NCBI GenBank assembly: GCA_963737445.1
Contig: CAVTSO010000018.1
Span: forward strand, 32,539-96,538
Source: JAICYJ01 sp963737445
GTDB taxonomy: Bacteria > Actinomycetota > Thermoleophilia > Gaiellales > JAICJC01
Reading direction: 5' to 3'
Length of the DNA: 64,000 nt
Shown here: piece after piece, positions 52,263-61,366 of the stretch
Layout of the letters: each line of letters begins with the position of its first letter
Numbering within the stretch: position 1 is the stretch's first letter
Notes under the pieces: generated by a model
Told to the model about the DNA's origin: nothing
Database searches by the model: none
What the model saw: the letters and a program-made list of their open reading frames with translations, nothing else
Position numbers and translations under genes: made by a program

Positions 52263-53791
52263 CCAAGGACCATCCAAACCACAAGTGGTGGACCTTGTTC
52301 GCCATGTGTTTCGCCCTGTTCATGATCATGCTGGACAACACGGTGGTGAACGTCGCGCTGCCGACGATCCAGCGTTCGCTCCACATCACCAACCCCGAGA
52401 ACCTCGAGTGGACGGTCAACGGCTACGTGCTCACGTTCGCCGCGCTGATCCTGCTCGGCGGCAAGCTCGGTGACCGCTTTGGCCGCAAGCGCATCTTCCT
52501 GGTCGGCCTCGCGATCTTCACGGCCGCGTCGGCCGCGTGTGCGCTGGCCACATCCGACACCCAGCTGATCGCGTTCCGGTCGCTGCAGGGCGTCGGCGGC
52601 GCGCTTTTGAACCCGCTGTCGCTGTCGATCCTGGTGTCCGCCTTCCCGCGCAAGCAGCTTCCGACCGCCATTGGCGTCTGGGCCGGCATCTCCGGCCTGG
52701 GCCTGGCCATCGGACCGCTGCTGGGCGGATTCCTGGTCGAGAACGTGTCCTGGTCGGCCGTGTTCTGGATCAACGTCCCGATCGGTGTGATCGCCGCCCT
52801 CGTCACCTGGTGGGCCGTGGTCGAGTCAAGCGATACCACCACCAAGACGCTCGACCTGATCGGCGTGGTGCTGGTCACGGCCGCGCTGTTCTCGCTGACG
52901 TGGGGGCTGATCAAGACCGGCAGCCACTCGTGGACGTCGGCCTACACGCTGTTCTTCCTGGGCACAGCCGCCGTGCTGTTCGCCGCCTTCATCTGGCGTG
53001 AGGCGCGAACCCGCGAGCCGATGCTGCCGCTCAGCTTCTTCCGGTCGCGGGTGTTCTCGGCCTCGAGCGCGGTGGTGCTGATGGTCGGCTTCGCCATGTT
53101 CGGCATCTTCTACTTCGTGACGCTGTACTTCCAGAACGTGCTCGGCTACTCGGCGCTGCAGGCCGGCGTGCGGTCGCTGCCGCTGACCATGATGGTGATC
53201 TTCGTGGCGCCGATCGCGGGCCGGATGAGCGGCAGAGTGCCGCCGCGCTACCAGATGACGGTGGGCATGCTGTTGATGACGGCCGGCCTGCTGCAGCTGT
53301 CGCGGCTGCAGGTGGACAGCTCCTACAACATGATCTGGCCCGCGTACGTCCTCGCCGGCGTGGGCATCGCCATGACGATGCCCGCGGTGTCGGCGGCCGG
53401 GATGGGGGCGGTCGACCAGACCAAGGCGGGCGTCGCCTCCGGGGTGATCAACGCCTCCAGGCAGGTCGGCGGCGCGCTGGGCGTGGCCGTGCTGGGCGCG
53501 GTCGTGTCCACGCGGGTCGACAGCGTGTGGACAGGCCCCCAGGCGGCGGTGCCGCTGGTGACCGGCGGCCAGGGCGCCAAGATCCATCAGCTGGCGATCA
53601 GCCACGGCGCCCCTCCGGCGGTCGCCAACGCGCTCGAGAACCAGGCGCTGACCGCCTTCGTGCACGGCGTCCAGGGGGCGATGCTGGTGGGCGCGGTGCT
53701 GGCTTTCTCGGCGGCGATGACTGCCTTCTTCGGGCTGCGGCACGCGCCGGCCGTGAACCCGGCCCAGGATGCTGTGCCGGTCGAGGCGTAG
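52259..53791 (+). CDS. DHA2-family MFS drug exporter (14 TM), TetR-controlled
   Basis: A 510-residue proton-driven exporter related to the one at 9594-11051. FALFMIMLDNTVVNVALPTI is the helix 1 motif, LILLGGKLGDRFGRKRIFLV motif A, and IGPLLGGFLVENVSWSAVFW motif C. Fourteen hydrophobic helices are visible. GVASGVINASRQVGGALGVA is the conserved helix 11-12 block. The ATG at 52259 overlaps the TetR stop (ATGA). The window thus has two independent TetR/DHA2 modules with different arrangements: divergent in one, one operon in the other. The substrate is likely a hydrophobic toxic compound; the exact compound is unknown. Confidence 0.92.
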   Translation: MTKDHPNHKWWTLFAMCFALFMIMLDNTVVNVALPTIQRSLHITNPENLEWTVNGYVLTFAALILLGGKLGDRFGRKRIFLVGLAIFTAASAACALATSDTQLIAFRSLQGVGGALLNPLSLSILVSAFPRKQLPTAIGVWAGISGLGLAIGPLLGGFLVENVSWSAVFWINVPIGVIAALVTWWAVVESSDTTTKTLDLIGVVLVTAALFSLTWGLIKTGSHSWTSAYTLFFLGTAAVLFAAFIWREARTREPMLPLSFFRSRVFSASSAVVLMVGFAMFGIFYFVTLYFQNVLGYSALQAGVRSLPLTMMVIFVAPIAGRMSGRVPPRYQMTVGMLLMTAGLLQLSRLQVDSSYNMIWPAYVLAGVGIAMTMPAVSAAGMGAVDQTKAGVASGVINASRQVGGALGVAVLGAVVSTRVDSVWTGPQAAVPLVTGGQGAKIHQLAISHGAPPAVANALENQALTAFVHGVQGAMLVGAVLAFSAAMTAFFGLRHAPAVNPAQDAVPVEA

Positions 53792-53844
53792 CCAATCGCG
53801 ATGGGCGGTGGTCGGCCCCACGGGGCACGGCCACCGCTCGCGGC

Positions 53845-53850
53845 TAGCCT
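53845..53850 (+). promoter_or_regulatory. -10 hexamer TAGCCT, leaderless start
   Basis: TAGCCT lies 6 nt before the GTG at 53857; no Shine-Dalgarno sequence. Confidence 0.5.
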
Positions 53851-53856
53851 GAGTTC

Positions 53857-54789
53857 GTGGCGCGCCGCACTAACCTGACTCTGCTGGCAGCGCTGCTGGC
53901 TGCGTTCGTGACCGGCGTCCTGGCGCTTTGGGTCGGGGAGTCGCGGACCTGGATCGTGACGTGGGCACACGGCGCCGCCGGCTTCGCGGCCCTGCTGCTG
54001 GTGCGCTGGAAGGTGCCGGTGGTGCGGCGCGGGCTGCGGCGTGCGCGGCCCGACATGGGCGCGGCGGTAGCCACGGCGGTCGTGGCGGTGGCGATGCTGG
54101 CCACCGGAATCGCGCACTCGCTGGGGCTGGCGGCCCTGGGGCCGGTGACGGTGCTGGCGATCCACATCGCACTCGCGTTGGCGCTGCTGCCGCTGGTGGC
54201 GATGCATGTGATCAACCGGCCGCAGCGGCCCCGGCGGGGAGACCTGACGCGGGCCGGGTTCCTGCGGTTGGCCGGGATCACCGTGCTGGCGGTCGCCGTC
54301 AAGGCGGGGTTCGAGGGCACGCTCGGCGCCTCCCGCGCGGCCACCGGCTCGCTGCGTCGCGACCAGCCCATCCCGACGTCGTGGCTGGACGACTCCACGC
54401 CGACGGTGGACGCCGGTGAGTGGCGCGATCGCATTGCCGGCCTGGCGCCGCGCTCCGTCACCTGTGCGCTGGACTGCACCAGCGGCTGGTACAGCCTCAA
54501 CCGCTGGAGCGGGGTGGCCGTGGCCGACCTGCTGGGGCCGGTGCCGCCCGGCACCCGCAGCGTGCTGGTCAGCTCCCACACGGGCTACAGCCGCCGCTTC
54601 GACGTGGCCGACCTGCCGCAGCTGCTGCTGGCCACCCGGCTGGACGGCCGCAATCTGCCGTCGGCGAACGGCGGCCCGGCGCGGCTGGTGGTGCCCGGTC
54701 GCCGCGGCTTCTGGTGGGTGAAGTGGGTCAGCTCGATCGAGCCGAGCGGCCGTCCGCCCTGGTGGCAGCTGCCGTTCCCGCTGAACTGA
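53857..54789 (+). CDS. membrane oxidoreductase: four-helix heme-b-like domain fused to a molybdopterin-binding domain
   Basis: A 310-residue protein. Residues 1-120 contain four hydrophobic helices with His at positions 38, 87, 103 and 117 (TWAHG, GIAHS, AIHIA, AMHVI), the spacing expected for two b-type hemes. A fifth hydrophobic stretch (GFLRLAGITVLAVAVKAGF, about 134-152) precedes an outside domain of the sulfite-oxidase Moco fold. VTCALDCTSGWYSLNRWSGV carries Cys207 in the position of the molybdenum ligand, and PARLVVPGRRGFWWVKWVSS is the C-terminal Moco block. This looks like a single-chain counterpart of MsrP-MsrQ (YedY-YedZ), possibly a periplasmic reductase; the substrate is unknown. 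Confidence 0.78.
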   Translation: MARRTNLTLLAALLAAFVTGVLALWVGESRTWIVTWAHGAAGFAALLLVRWKVPVVRRGLRRARPDMGAAVATAVVAVAMLATGIAHSLGLAALGPVTVLAIHIALALALLPLVAMHVINRPQRPRRGDLTRAGFLRLAGITVLAVAVKAGFEGTLGASRAATGSLRRDQPIPTSWLDDSTPTVDAGEWRDRIAGLAPRSVTCALDCTSGWYSLNRWSGVAVADLLGPVPPGTRSVLVSSHTGYSRRFDVADLPQLLLATRLDGRNLPSANGGPARLVVPGRRGFWWVKWVSSIEPSGRPPWWQLPFPLN

Positions 54790-54813
54790 GCGGCGGATCG
54801 CCCAGTAACCATC

Positions 54814-54819
54814 TACGAT
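54814..54819 (+). promoter_or_regulatory. -10 hexamer TACGAT, leaderless start
   Basis: TACGAT lies 6 nt before the GTG at 54826. Confidence 0.4.
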
Positions 54820-54825
54820 CCGCGA

Positions 54826-56172
54826 GTGACCTGGTCCCTCTCCCCGAGCCGGCCGCCCGCGATCGGTCGTGGCGGGATGGTCTCGACCAGCCAGCCGCTG
54901 GCCGCGCTGACCGGCGCGGATGTGCTGCGAGACGGCGGCAATGCCATGGACGCGGCACTGGCCGCTGCCGGCGTGCTGGCGGTGACCGAGCCCAACCAGT
55001 GCGGCGTCGGCGGCGACCTGTTCGCGATCGTCGTCCGCGACGGCGAGCCGCCGGTGGGGCTGAACGCCAGCGGGCGGTCGCCGGCCGATCCCGGCGCTGC
55101 GCGGCCCGAGCTGTTCGGGCCGCGCAGCGTGACCGTGCCCGGATGTCCGGCCGGCTGGGCCGACCTGGCCGAGCGGTTCTCGTCGCGGGGCCTGGCGGCG
55201 GCGCTGCAGCCGGCGATCGCACTCGCCCGGCGCGGCTTCCCGATGCAGCCGCGCAACACGGCCGGATGGACGGAGGACTGGGACGAGCTCTCGGGTGAGG
55301 CCCGCGAGGTGTTCCGGCCCCGTCCGTACTTCGCAAACCCGGCGCTGGCAGACACGCTGGAGACGGTCGTGGCCGGCGGCTTCTACCGGGACGACACCGC
55401 CGCCGCCATCGCCGGCGCCTGCTGGCTCGCTCCCGGCGACCTCGAGGCGCACCGTAACGATTGGGTCGAGCCGCTGGCGTTCGGCTATCACGGCTACCAG
55501 CTGCTGGAGCTGCCGCCGAACGGCCAGGGCTCGATCGCGGGCTGGGCGCTCGAATCGCTGCGCTCACCCGAGCTGCCGGACCAGGTGGAGGCGCTGGCCG
55601 CCGCCTACGAGCGCGGTTACGCGACCATCGGCGGCACCGCGTACGTCTGCGCGGTGGATGGGGACGGCATGGCCGTCTCGCTGATCCAGAGCATCTTCTA
55701 CGGCTTCGGCGCCCAGGTGATCGTGCCCGGCCACGGCTTCATGCTGCAGAACCGCGGCTCCGGGTTCGTCGAGCCGCCGGGCCACCCCAACGGGTTCGCG
55801 CCCGGCAAGCGTCCCTTCCACACCATCATCCCGGCCGCCCTGCTCGATGCGGACGGCCGCTGGGCCGCGGTGCTCGGCGTCACCGGCGGCCAGTTCCAGC
55901 CGCAGGGCCACGTGCAGGTGCTGGTCAACATGCTCGAGCACGGGCTCGATCCGCAGGCCGCGCTGGACGCGCCCCGCTACCGGCTGGAGGAAGACGGCAG
56001 CGTGTCGCTCGAGCCGCCGCTGGGGGACCTGGTCGACCGCTTCGGCCGGCCGGCCAACGTGGTCGCGGACGTTAGCAACTTCGGCAACGGCCATGTCATC
56101 CACCGCGCCCCCGAGGGGATCCTGCGCGGCGGCACCGAGCCGCGGCGAGACGGTCTGGCGATCGGCATCTAG
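54826..56172 (+). CDS. gamma-glutamyltransferase family protein, short form
   Basis: A 448-residue Ntn-hydrolase of the GGT family. MVSTSQPLAALTGADVLRDG and NAMDAALAAAGVLAVTEPNQCGVGGD are the usual N-terminal blocks, and PFHTIIPAALL with VLGVTGGQFQPQGHVQVLVN the C-terminal ones. Self-cleavage normally occurs before a Thr in a TTH motif. Here YATIGGTAYVCAVDGDGMAV offers a Thr with the expected downstream VDxxGxAVS-like strand, so processing is plausible but the motif is altered. It lacks a signal peptide and is about 80-130 residues shorter than classical GGT. It could be an acylase or an intracellular GGT-like enzyme. Confidence 0.82.
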   Translation: MTWSLSPSRPPAIGRGGMVSTSQPLAALTGADVLRDGGNAMDAALAAAGVLAVTEPNQCGVGGDLFAIVVRDGEPPVGLNASGRSPADPGAARPELFGPRSVTVPGCPAGWADLAERFSSRGLAAALQPAIALARRGFPMQPRNTAGWTEDWDELSGEAREVFRPRPYFANPALADTLETVVAGGFYRDDTAAAIAGACWLAPGDLEAHRNDWVEPLAFGYHGYQLLELPPNGQGSIAGWALESLRSPELPDQVEALAAAYERGYATIGGTAYVCAVDGDGMAVSLIQSIFYGFGAQVIVPGHGFMLQNRGSGFVEPPGHPNGFAPGKRPFHTIIPAALLDADGRWAAVLGVTGGQFQPQGHVQVLVNMLEHGLDPQAALDAPRYRLEEDGSVSLEPPLGDLVDRFGRPANVVADVSNFGNGHVIHRAPEGILRGGTEPRRDGLAIGI

Positions 56173-56180
56173 CGTCCGGG

Positions 56181-57758
56181 CTAGCCGGCCAGGCGCTCGT
56201 ACCGCCCGGCCCGGATCACGCGGTCGCGGCCCGACTCCTTGGCCTGGTAGAGCGCGCCGTCCGCCAGCGCGATCAGCTCGGCCCGGTCGTCCGCGTCGTG
56301 CGGGAACACCGCCCAGCCGATCGATGCCGACAACCGTCGCGCCGGGGTGGGCGCGACGCCCAGCGCCTTCACCGCCAGACGGGCACGCTCCAGCAGGTCG
56401 GCCACGCCGTCCTCGTCAGCCGTCTCCAGGATCAGGGCGAACTCCTCTCCGCCGAAGCGGAATACGCGATCGGACGTCCGCAGCGACTCGCGGATGCCCT
56501 CGCCGGCCCGCCGCAGCACCGCGTCGCCCTCCGGATGGCCGAACGAGTCGTTCACCTGCTTGAAGTGATCGAGGTCGACGATCGCGAGCGTGAATCCCAG
56601 CCCGCGACGTTTCGACAGCGCCACCCGCCGCCGCAGCTCCGCCTCGAACGCGCGCCGGTTGGGCAGCCCCGTGAGCGCGTCGTGGCCGGCCGCGCGCTCC
56701 AAGTCCTCCTGCCGCAGCACCGTCCGCCACAGCGCCGACAGATGGCCCAGCAGCAGGTCGAGCGCCTGATGGTCGTGCTCGTCGCCGCGCTCGGGCTGGA
56801 AGCAGACCGAGACGTGCAGGCCCTCGCCGGCGTCGTCCACCTCGATCGCAAACCGGGGCAGGCCGTGCGACGGGTGCGTCGGCGCCGCGCCCTCGGTGAC
56901 GATGAAGCAGTGCGCGCCGACCGCCTCGCGCGGCACCATGTGGGCGAAGCCGATCAGCTGGCTGCGGGTGACCGCGCCCTTGGCGCGCACGCTCCAGGCC
57001 ATCACCGCCTCGATCTGGGTGCTCCACCGAGCCTCGCGCGCGCGCCGTGCATCGGCCTCGGCGGCCAGGGTGAACGCCCGGCGCAGCAGCCGGACGCCGC
57101 CGGCGAACAGGATCATCAGCCCCAGCAGGAGCGATCCCTGGCGGATCAGGTCGGCGATGTGCGCGTGCTGCCTCGAGGCTGAGCGCGCGTTCTGCGTCTC
57201 ACCGGTCAGCGACGAGGCCAGCCGGTTCAGCTCCCGGGTGATCTCGGCCACCTTCCCGTTGGGTGCCGGGTTCCCCGCTGATGACAGGCCGCCCTGTCCG
57301 CCGCGAGGGCGGGCCATCTCCAGCGCGGCCGCGGTCTCCCAGGCCGCGATGTCGTGGGTGGCGCCGGCCAGCAGCTGCCGGTCGGTGCGGTGGTTGCCGG
57401 CCGTGATCGTGGCCCGTCGGAGGGTGGCCAGCGCTGCCCTCGTATCGCGGCCGCCGGCCGAGAACTGCTGGCGGTAGATCGCCTCACCGGTCGACCGGTA
57501 CCCGAGCACGTTCGCCGCCTGGCCCTGGATCTGGGCCTGCAGGTGTGCCACGGCCAGCTCGGCGTCGGCGTTCGCCCGCGCCCGGCGCGCGGCGTCGTCG
57601 CGGTAGTGCGAGGCCACCACGCTGGCCATCGCCACCGACAGCAGCACGCCGATCGACGCGGCCATCCAGAGCAGCGCGAAGCGCCGGATCTGGGCCGAGG
57701 TGCGATCGCGTTCGCGCACGGCGAGGCGACCCGCCAGCGGGGAGACGGTGGGCGTCAT
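56181..57758 (-). CDS. membrane-bound diguanylate cyclase with CHASE3-like sensor
   Basis: A 525-residue protein. Helix one (FALLWMAASIGVLLSVAMAS, about 28-47) and helix two (QGSLLLGLMILFAGGVRLLR, about 202-221) enclose a helical extracytoplasmic domain of CHASE3 type. A GAF-like segment follows (about 245-350). The C-terminal GGDEF domain (about 360-522) contains HDALTGLPNRRAFEAELRRR and FRFGGEEFALILETA, an active GGEEF form, with an RxxD inhibitory site (RTSD) just before it. It makes c-di-GMP in response to an outside signal. The start is ATG at 57758 or GTG two codons earlier. It may feed the PilZ protein nearby. Confidence 0.9.
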   Translation of the reverse strand: MTPTVSPLAGRLAVRERDRTSAQIRRFALLWMAASIGVLLSVAMASVVASHYRDDAARRARANADAELAVAHLQAQIQGQAANVLGYRSTGEAIYRQQFSAGGRDTRAALATLRRATITAGNHRTDRQLLAGATHDIAAWETAAALEMARPRGGQGGLSSAGNPAPNGKVAEITRELNRLASSLTGETQNARSASRQHAHIADLIRQGSLLLGLMILFAGGVRLLRRAFTLAAEADARRAREARWSTQIEAVMAWSVRAKGAVTRSQLIGFAHMVPREAVGAHCFIVTEGAAPTHPSHGLPRFAIEVDDAGEGLHVSVCFQPERGDEHDHQALDLLLGHLSALWRTVLRQEDLERAAGHDALTGLPNRRAFEAELRRRVALSKRRGLGFTLAIVDLDHFKQVNDSFGHPEGDAVLRRAGEGIRESLRTSDRVFRFGGEEFALILETADEDGVADLLERARLAVKALGVAPTPARRLSASIGWAVFPHDADDRAELIALADGALYQAKESGRDRVIRAGRYERLAG

Positions 57759-57825
57759 GTTCACAACATCGCCCCGGGGCCGAATTTCAGCATCCCCCTT
57801 CGGCGGGGTTGACGCCGACGGTTTG

Positions 57826-58539
57826 TTAAGGCGCGCGGCGGTCGTTCGCCACGAACGCGGCGTGCGTGACCGGCATCTTCTCGGCGAAGAGGTGCTCGAC
57901 CGCCTCGGCGTAGCGGCGGATCTCGCGCTGGGCGGTCTCGGAGTTGCGGAGCGACACGAAGTTCATGAGGCTGCGCGCGTTCACCGTCCAGTAGAACTGG
58001 GTGTAGATCGCCACCGGCAGCACGTTTCGCGCCACCTCCTTGGCGACGCCCTGCTCGAGTAGCTCCAGGTAGGTCTCGTAGGCGGCTCGATAGACCGCCA
58101 GCTGCGCCTCGCGCGTGTGCTCGGCCAGCGCATCATCGACCGGCTCGAAGCTGTAGGAGCCGGGCTTCCCGACCTGCGTGCGCACATCCTCCGCGGCCGG
58201 CACGTAGAACTCCGGCTCGAGCTGCGAGTAACGGGCCGACCACTCGTTGAACGACCCGATGCGGTGCCGCTGCCACTCCCGGCAGACGAAGATCGGGCAC
58301 TTGATGTGGAACCGGAACGCGTTGTGCTCCGTTGGGCTGCCGTGCCGTTCTCTGATCAGAAAACGGATGAGGCCCTCCTCGCGCTCCGTCATCTCGCTCG
58401 AATGCTGCGCGAACGAGACGCGCGCGGAGTTGACCACCGACAGGTCGTCGGCCATGCTCGCGTCGAGCCGCACGAAGCCGTGGTCGAGCACGTCGATCGG
58501 GTCGCTGGAGGCGTTCACCGGCTGCTCCATGGTGGCCAT
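57826..58539 (-). CDS. thyX: flavin-dependent thymidylate synthase ThyX
   Basis: A 237-residue FAD enzyme converting dUMP to dTMP with methylene-tetrahydrofolate and NADPH. The ThyX motif RHRxxSxNExSxRY is intact as RHRIGSFNEWSARYSQLEPE. EGLIRFLIRERHGSPTEHNA and the C-terminal YWTVNARSLMNFVSLRNSET are FAD- and dUMP-binding blocks. Length is normal. The ATG at 58539 has TATCCT 7 nt upstream, so the transcript is probably leaderless. No folA or thyA lies in the window, as is usual for ThyX users. An SDR gene lies just upstream on the same strand. Confidence 0.95.
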   Translation of the reverse strand: MATMEQPVNASSDPIDVLDHGFVRLDASMADDLSVVNSARVSFAQHSSEMTEREEGLIRFLIRERHGSPTEHNAFRFHIKCPIFVCREWQRHRIGSFNEWSARYSQLEPEFYVPAAEDVRTQVGKPGSYSFEPVDDALAEHTREAQLAVYRAAYETYLELLEQGVAKEVARNVLPVAIYTQFYWTVNARSLMNFVSLRNSETAQREIRRYAEAVEHLFAEKMPVTHAAFVANDRRAP

Positions 58540-58546
58540 GATCTCA

Positions 58547-58552
58547 AGGATA
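58547..58552 (-). promoter_or_regulatory. -10 hexamer TATCCT before thyX
   Basis: On the minus strand TATCCT ends 7 nt before the ATG at 58539. Confidence 0.5.
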
Positions 58553-58575
58553 GGCGGGGCCGCGGTCGGTATCCG

Positions 58576-59301
58576 TCACTGCCGCAGGATGCGGCCGCCG
58601 TCCACGATCAGGTTCTGCCCGGTGAAGAAGTCGGCCTCGATGCAGTAGCGAACGGCCTGTGCGACGTCGGCCGGATCGCCGAGCCGGCCCAGCACCGTCT
58701 CCTCGTTGTTGCCGCGCACCTCGTCGGGCATCAGCACCGGCCCGGGGGCGACGCCGCAGACGCGCACGTTGTCGGGGCCCCAGTCGGCGGCCAGGCACTT
58801 GACCAGGTGGATCTGCGCCGCCTTGGCCGCGCCGTGCGCCGCGAACCGCGGCCAAGGCTGAATGCCGGCCACGTCGGTGATGGCCACGATCACGCCGCCA
58901 CCCGATTCGCGCATCAGGCGGTACGCCGCCTGCGCACCGAACATGAAGCCCTTGGCCGTAGAATCCATCGCTGCGTCCCACAGCGGCTCGTCGATCTGCT
59001 CCGCCGGCCGCGCCTCGAACCCGGCCGAGGGGCAGTGCACGTAGACGTCGAGGCCGCCCAGCTCGGCCGCCGTCTGCTCGACCAGCTTCCGCATCAGCTC
59101 CGGCCGTGAGGCGTCGGCCGCCCGCGAGCAGGTGTGAACGCCCAGCTCCGCGATCTCGGCGACGGTGCGCGCCGCCGCCTCCCGGGAGCTGTGGTAGCTG
59201 ATGCCGACGTTGGCGCCGCCGCGGGCGAGGTCGAGTGCGATCTCCCGGCCCACCCGGTGGGCGCCGCCGGCCACCAGCGCGTTCGTGCCGATCAGCCTCA
59301 C
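58576..59301 (-). CDS. SDR-fold oxidoreductase with altered catalytic residues
   Basis: A 241-residue short-chain dehydrogenase/reductase fold. LIGTNALVAGGAHRVGREIA is the nucleotide-binding turn (GxxxRxG, as in pteridine-reductase-like members). The usual NNAG is replaced by HCPSAG (VYVHCPSAGFEA). Where SDRs have Ser then YxxxK, this protein reads VIVAITDVAGIQPWPRFAAHGAAKAA, so the catalytic Tyr is His and the Ser position is Thr/Asp. The C-terminal VCGVAPGPVLMPDEV and FFTGQNLIVDGGRIL are normal. It may bind NAD(P) without classical catalysis. It is next to thyX, which invites but does not prove a pterin or folate link. Start GTG at 59301. Confidence 0.85.
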   Translation of the reverse strand: MRLIGTNALVAGGAHRVGREIALDLARGGANVGISYHSSREAAARTVAEIAELGVHTCSRAADASRPELMRKLVEQTAAELGGLDVYVHCPSAGFEARPAEQIDEPLWDAAMDSTAKGFMFGAQAAYRLMRESGGGVIVAITDVAGIQPWPRFAAHGAAKAAQIHLVKCLAADWGPDNVRVCGVAPGPVLMPDEVRGNNEETVLGRLGDPADVAQAVRYCIEADFFTGQNLIVDGGRILRQ

Positions 59302-59385
59302 GGGAGGCCGAGGAATGCGACTCGAAAGGGCCCCATGGCGGGGTATGCTAGTCGGCACGCACAAGGACAGAAGGAGTGAGCCCGC

Positions 59386-60006
<621 letters not shown>

Positions 60007-60026
60007 TCCCGCGACATCCGTGAACT

Positions 60027-60065
60027 GACGGCGGGGTGGGGCCACGGCGGCCCCGCCCCGCCGTC
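60027..60065 (+). terminator. hairpin terminator after sodA
   Basis: GACGGCGGGG (60027-60036) pairs with CCCCGCCGTC (60056-60065). It lacks a long T-run. Confidence 0.6.
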
Positions 60066-60088
60066 GCGGTATTCGACGAGGGAGCGAT

Positions 60089-61366
60089 GTGAGCGCAAGG
60101 ACGGTCGTGTTCTTCCCGGAGGGCGCATTCGGCCCGACCAACAACTGCGTCGGCATCGGCGAGCAGCTGCGGTCTCGCGGCCACCGCGTGGTGTTCATCG
60201 TCGAGGAGTCGTTCGCGGGCACGCTCGAGGCTCGCGGGTTCGAGGAGCGGCTGATGCGGCTGGGCCCGCCCCCCGAGGTGGAGGAGGCGCCCGGGCAGTT
60301 CTGGAAGGACTTTATTCGCGACACGGCGCCGGTCTTCCGCAAGCCCACGATCGAGCAGCTGGCCGAGTTCATCCAGCCCACCTGGGCGGCGCTGCTCGAC
60401 GGCGCTCGCTACGTGGAGCCGCGGCTGCGCGAGATCTTCGGTGAGCTGCGCCCCGACGTGATCGTCGAGGACAACGTGTGCGGCTTCCCGGCCGTCGTCA
60501 CGGCGGAGGCACCGTGGGTGCGGATCGCCTCCTGCAACCCGCTCGAGCTGAAGGACGCGGCCCTGCCGCCCGTGTTCTCCGGATATCCGCTGGCGGACCG
60601 CAGCGGCTGGGCCGACTTCGTGCGCGAGTACGACGCCGTGCACCGTCCGCTTTGGCAGGACTTCAACGAGTGGGTGCAGGAGCAGGGTGCGCCGCCGCTT
60701 CACGACCTCGAGTTCATCCACCAGAGCCCCGACCTGAACCTCTACCTGTACCCGGCCGAGGCCGACTACCCCCGCAGCGCTCCGCTCGACCCGTCGTGGC
60801 ACCGCCTGGAGTCGTGCGTGCGCACCGGCGACGGCGAGTTTCAGCTGCCCGACCAGCTGCGGAGCGGAGACGGCGCGCTGGTCTACCTGTCCCTGGGCTC
60901 GCTGGCATCGGCCGACGTGGCGCTGATGGAGCGGCTGGTGGAGGCGCTGGGGGCGACCGGGCACCGCTACATCGTGTCCCGCGGCCCGCAGCACGACCAG
61001 TACCAGCTGGCCGGCAACATGTGGGGCGAGGAGTTCCTGCCCCAGCCGGCGGTCTTGCCGATCGTCGACCTGGTCATCACCCACGGCGGCAACAACACCA
61101 CCACCGAGTGCTTTCACCACGGCAAGCCGATGGTCGCGATGCCGGTGTTCTGGGATCAGTACGACAACGCCCAGCGCGTTGACGAGACAGGGTTCGGCGT
61201 GCGGCTGCCGACCTACACCTTCGAGCCCGAGCAGATCACGTCGGCGATCGACCGGTTGGTGTCCGACCGGGCGCTCCACGACCGCCTGGCCGGCATCTCG
61301 CGGCGGCTGCAGGCAGACCGTGGCGCCGTCCTTGCGGCGGACCTGATTGAGCGTCTCGCTGCCTGA
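60089..61366 (+). CDS. GT1-family glycosyltransferase (MGT/UGT type)
   Basis: A 425-residue GT-B enzyme. The N-terminal acceptor domain starts TVVFFPEGAFGPTNNCVGIG and RSRGHRVVFIVEESFAGTLE. The C-terminal domain binds nucleotide-sugar: ALVYLSLGSLASADVALMER, the donor loop LPQPAVLPIVDLVITHGGNN with TTTECFHHGKPMVAMPVFWD and QYDNAQRVDETGFGVRLPT. It resembles macrolide or sterol glucosyltransferases. GAGGGAG precedes the GTG. Its 3' end overlaps the maltokinase start by 20 bp, so the three-gene set to 63430 is an operon that handles activated sugars. The acceptor is unknown. Confidence 0.88.
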   Translation: MSARTVVFFPEGAFGPTNNCVGIGEQLRSRGHRVVFIVEESFAGTLEARGFEERLMRLGPPPEVEEAPGQFWKDFIRDTAPVFRKPTIEQLAEFIQPTWAALLDGARYVEPRLREIFGELRPDVIVEDNVCGFPAVVTAEAPWVRIASCNPLELKDAALPPVFSGYPLADRSGWADFVREYDAVHRPLWQDFNEWVQEQGAPPLHDLEFIHQSPDLNLYLYPAEADYPRSAPLDPSWHRLESCVRTGDGEFQLPDQLRSGDGALVYLSLGSLASADVALMERLVEALGATGHRYIVSRGPQHDQYQLAGNMWGEEFLPQPAVLPIVDLVITHGGNNTTTECFHHGKPMVAMPVFWDQYDNAQRVDETGFGVRLPTYTFEPEQITSAIDRLVSDRALHDRLAGISRRLQADRGAVLAADLIERLAA

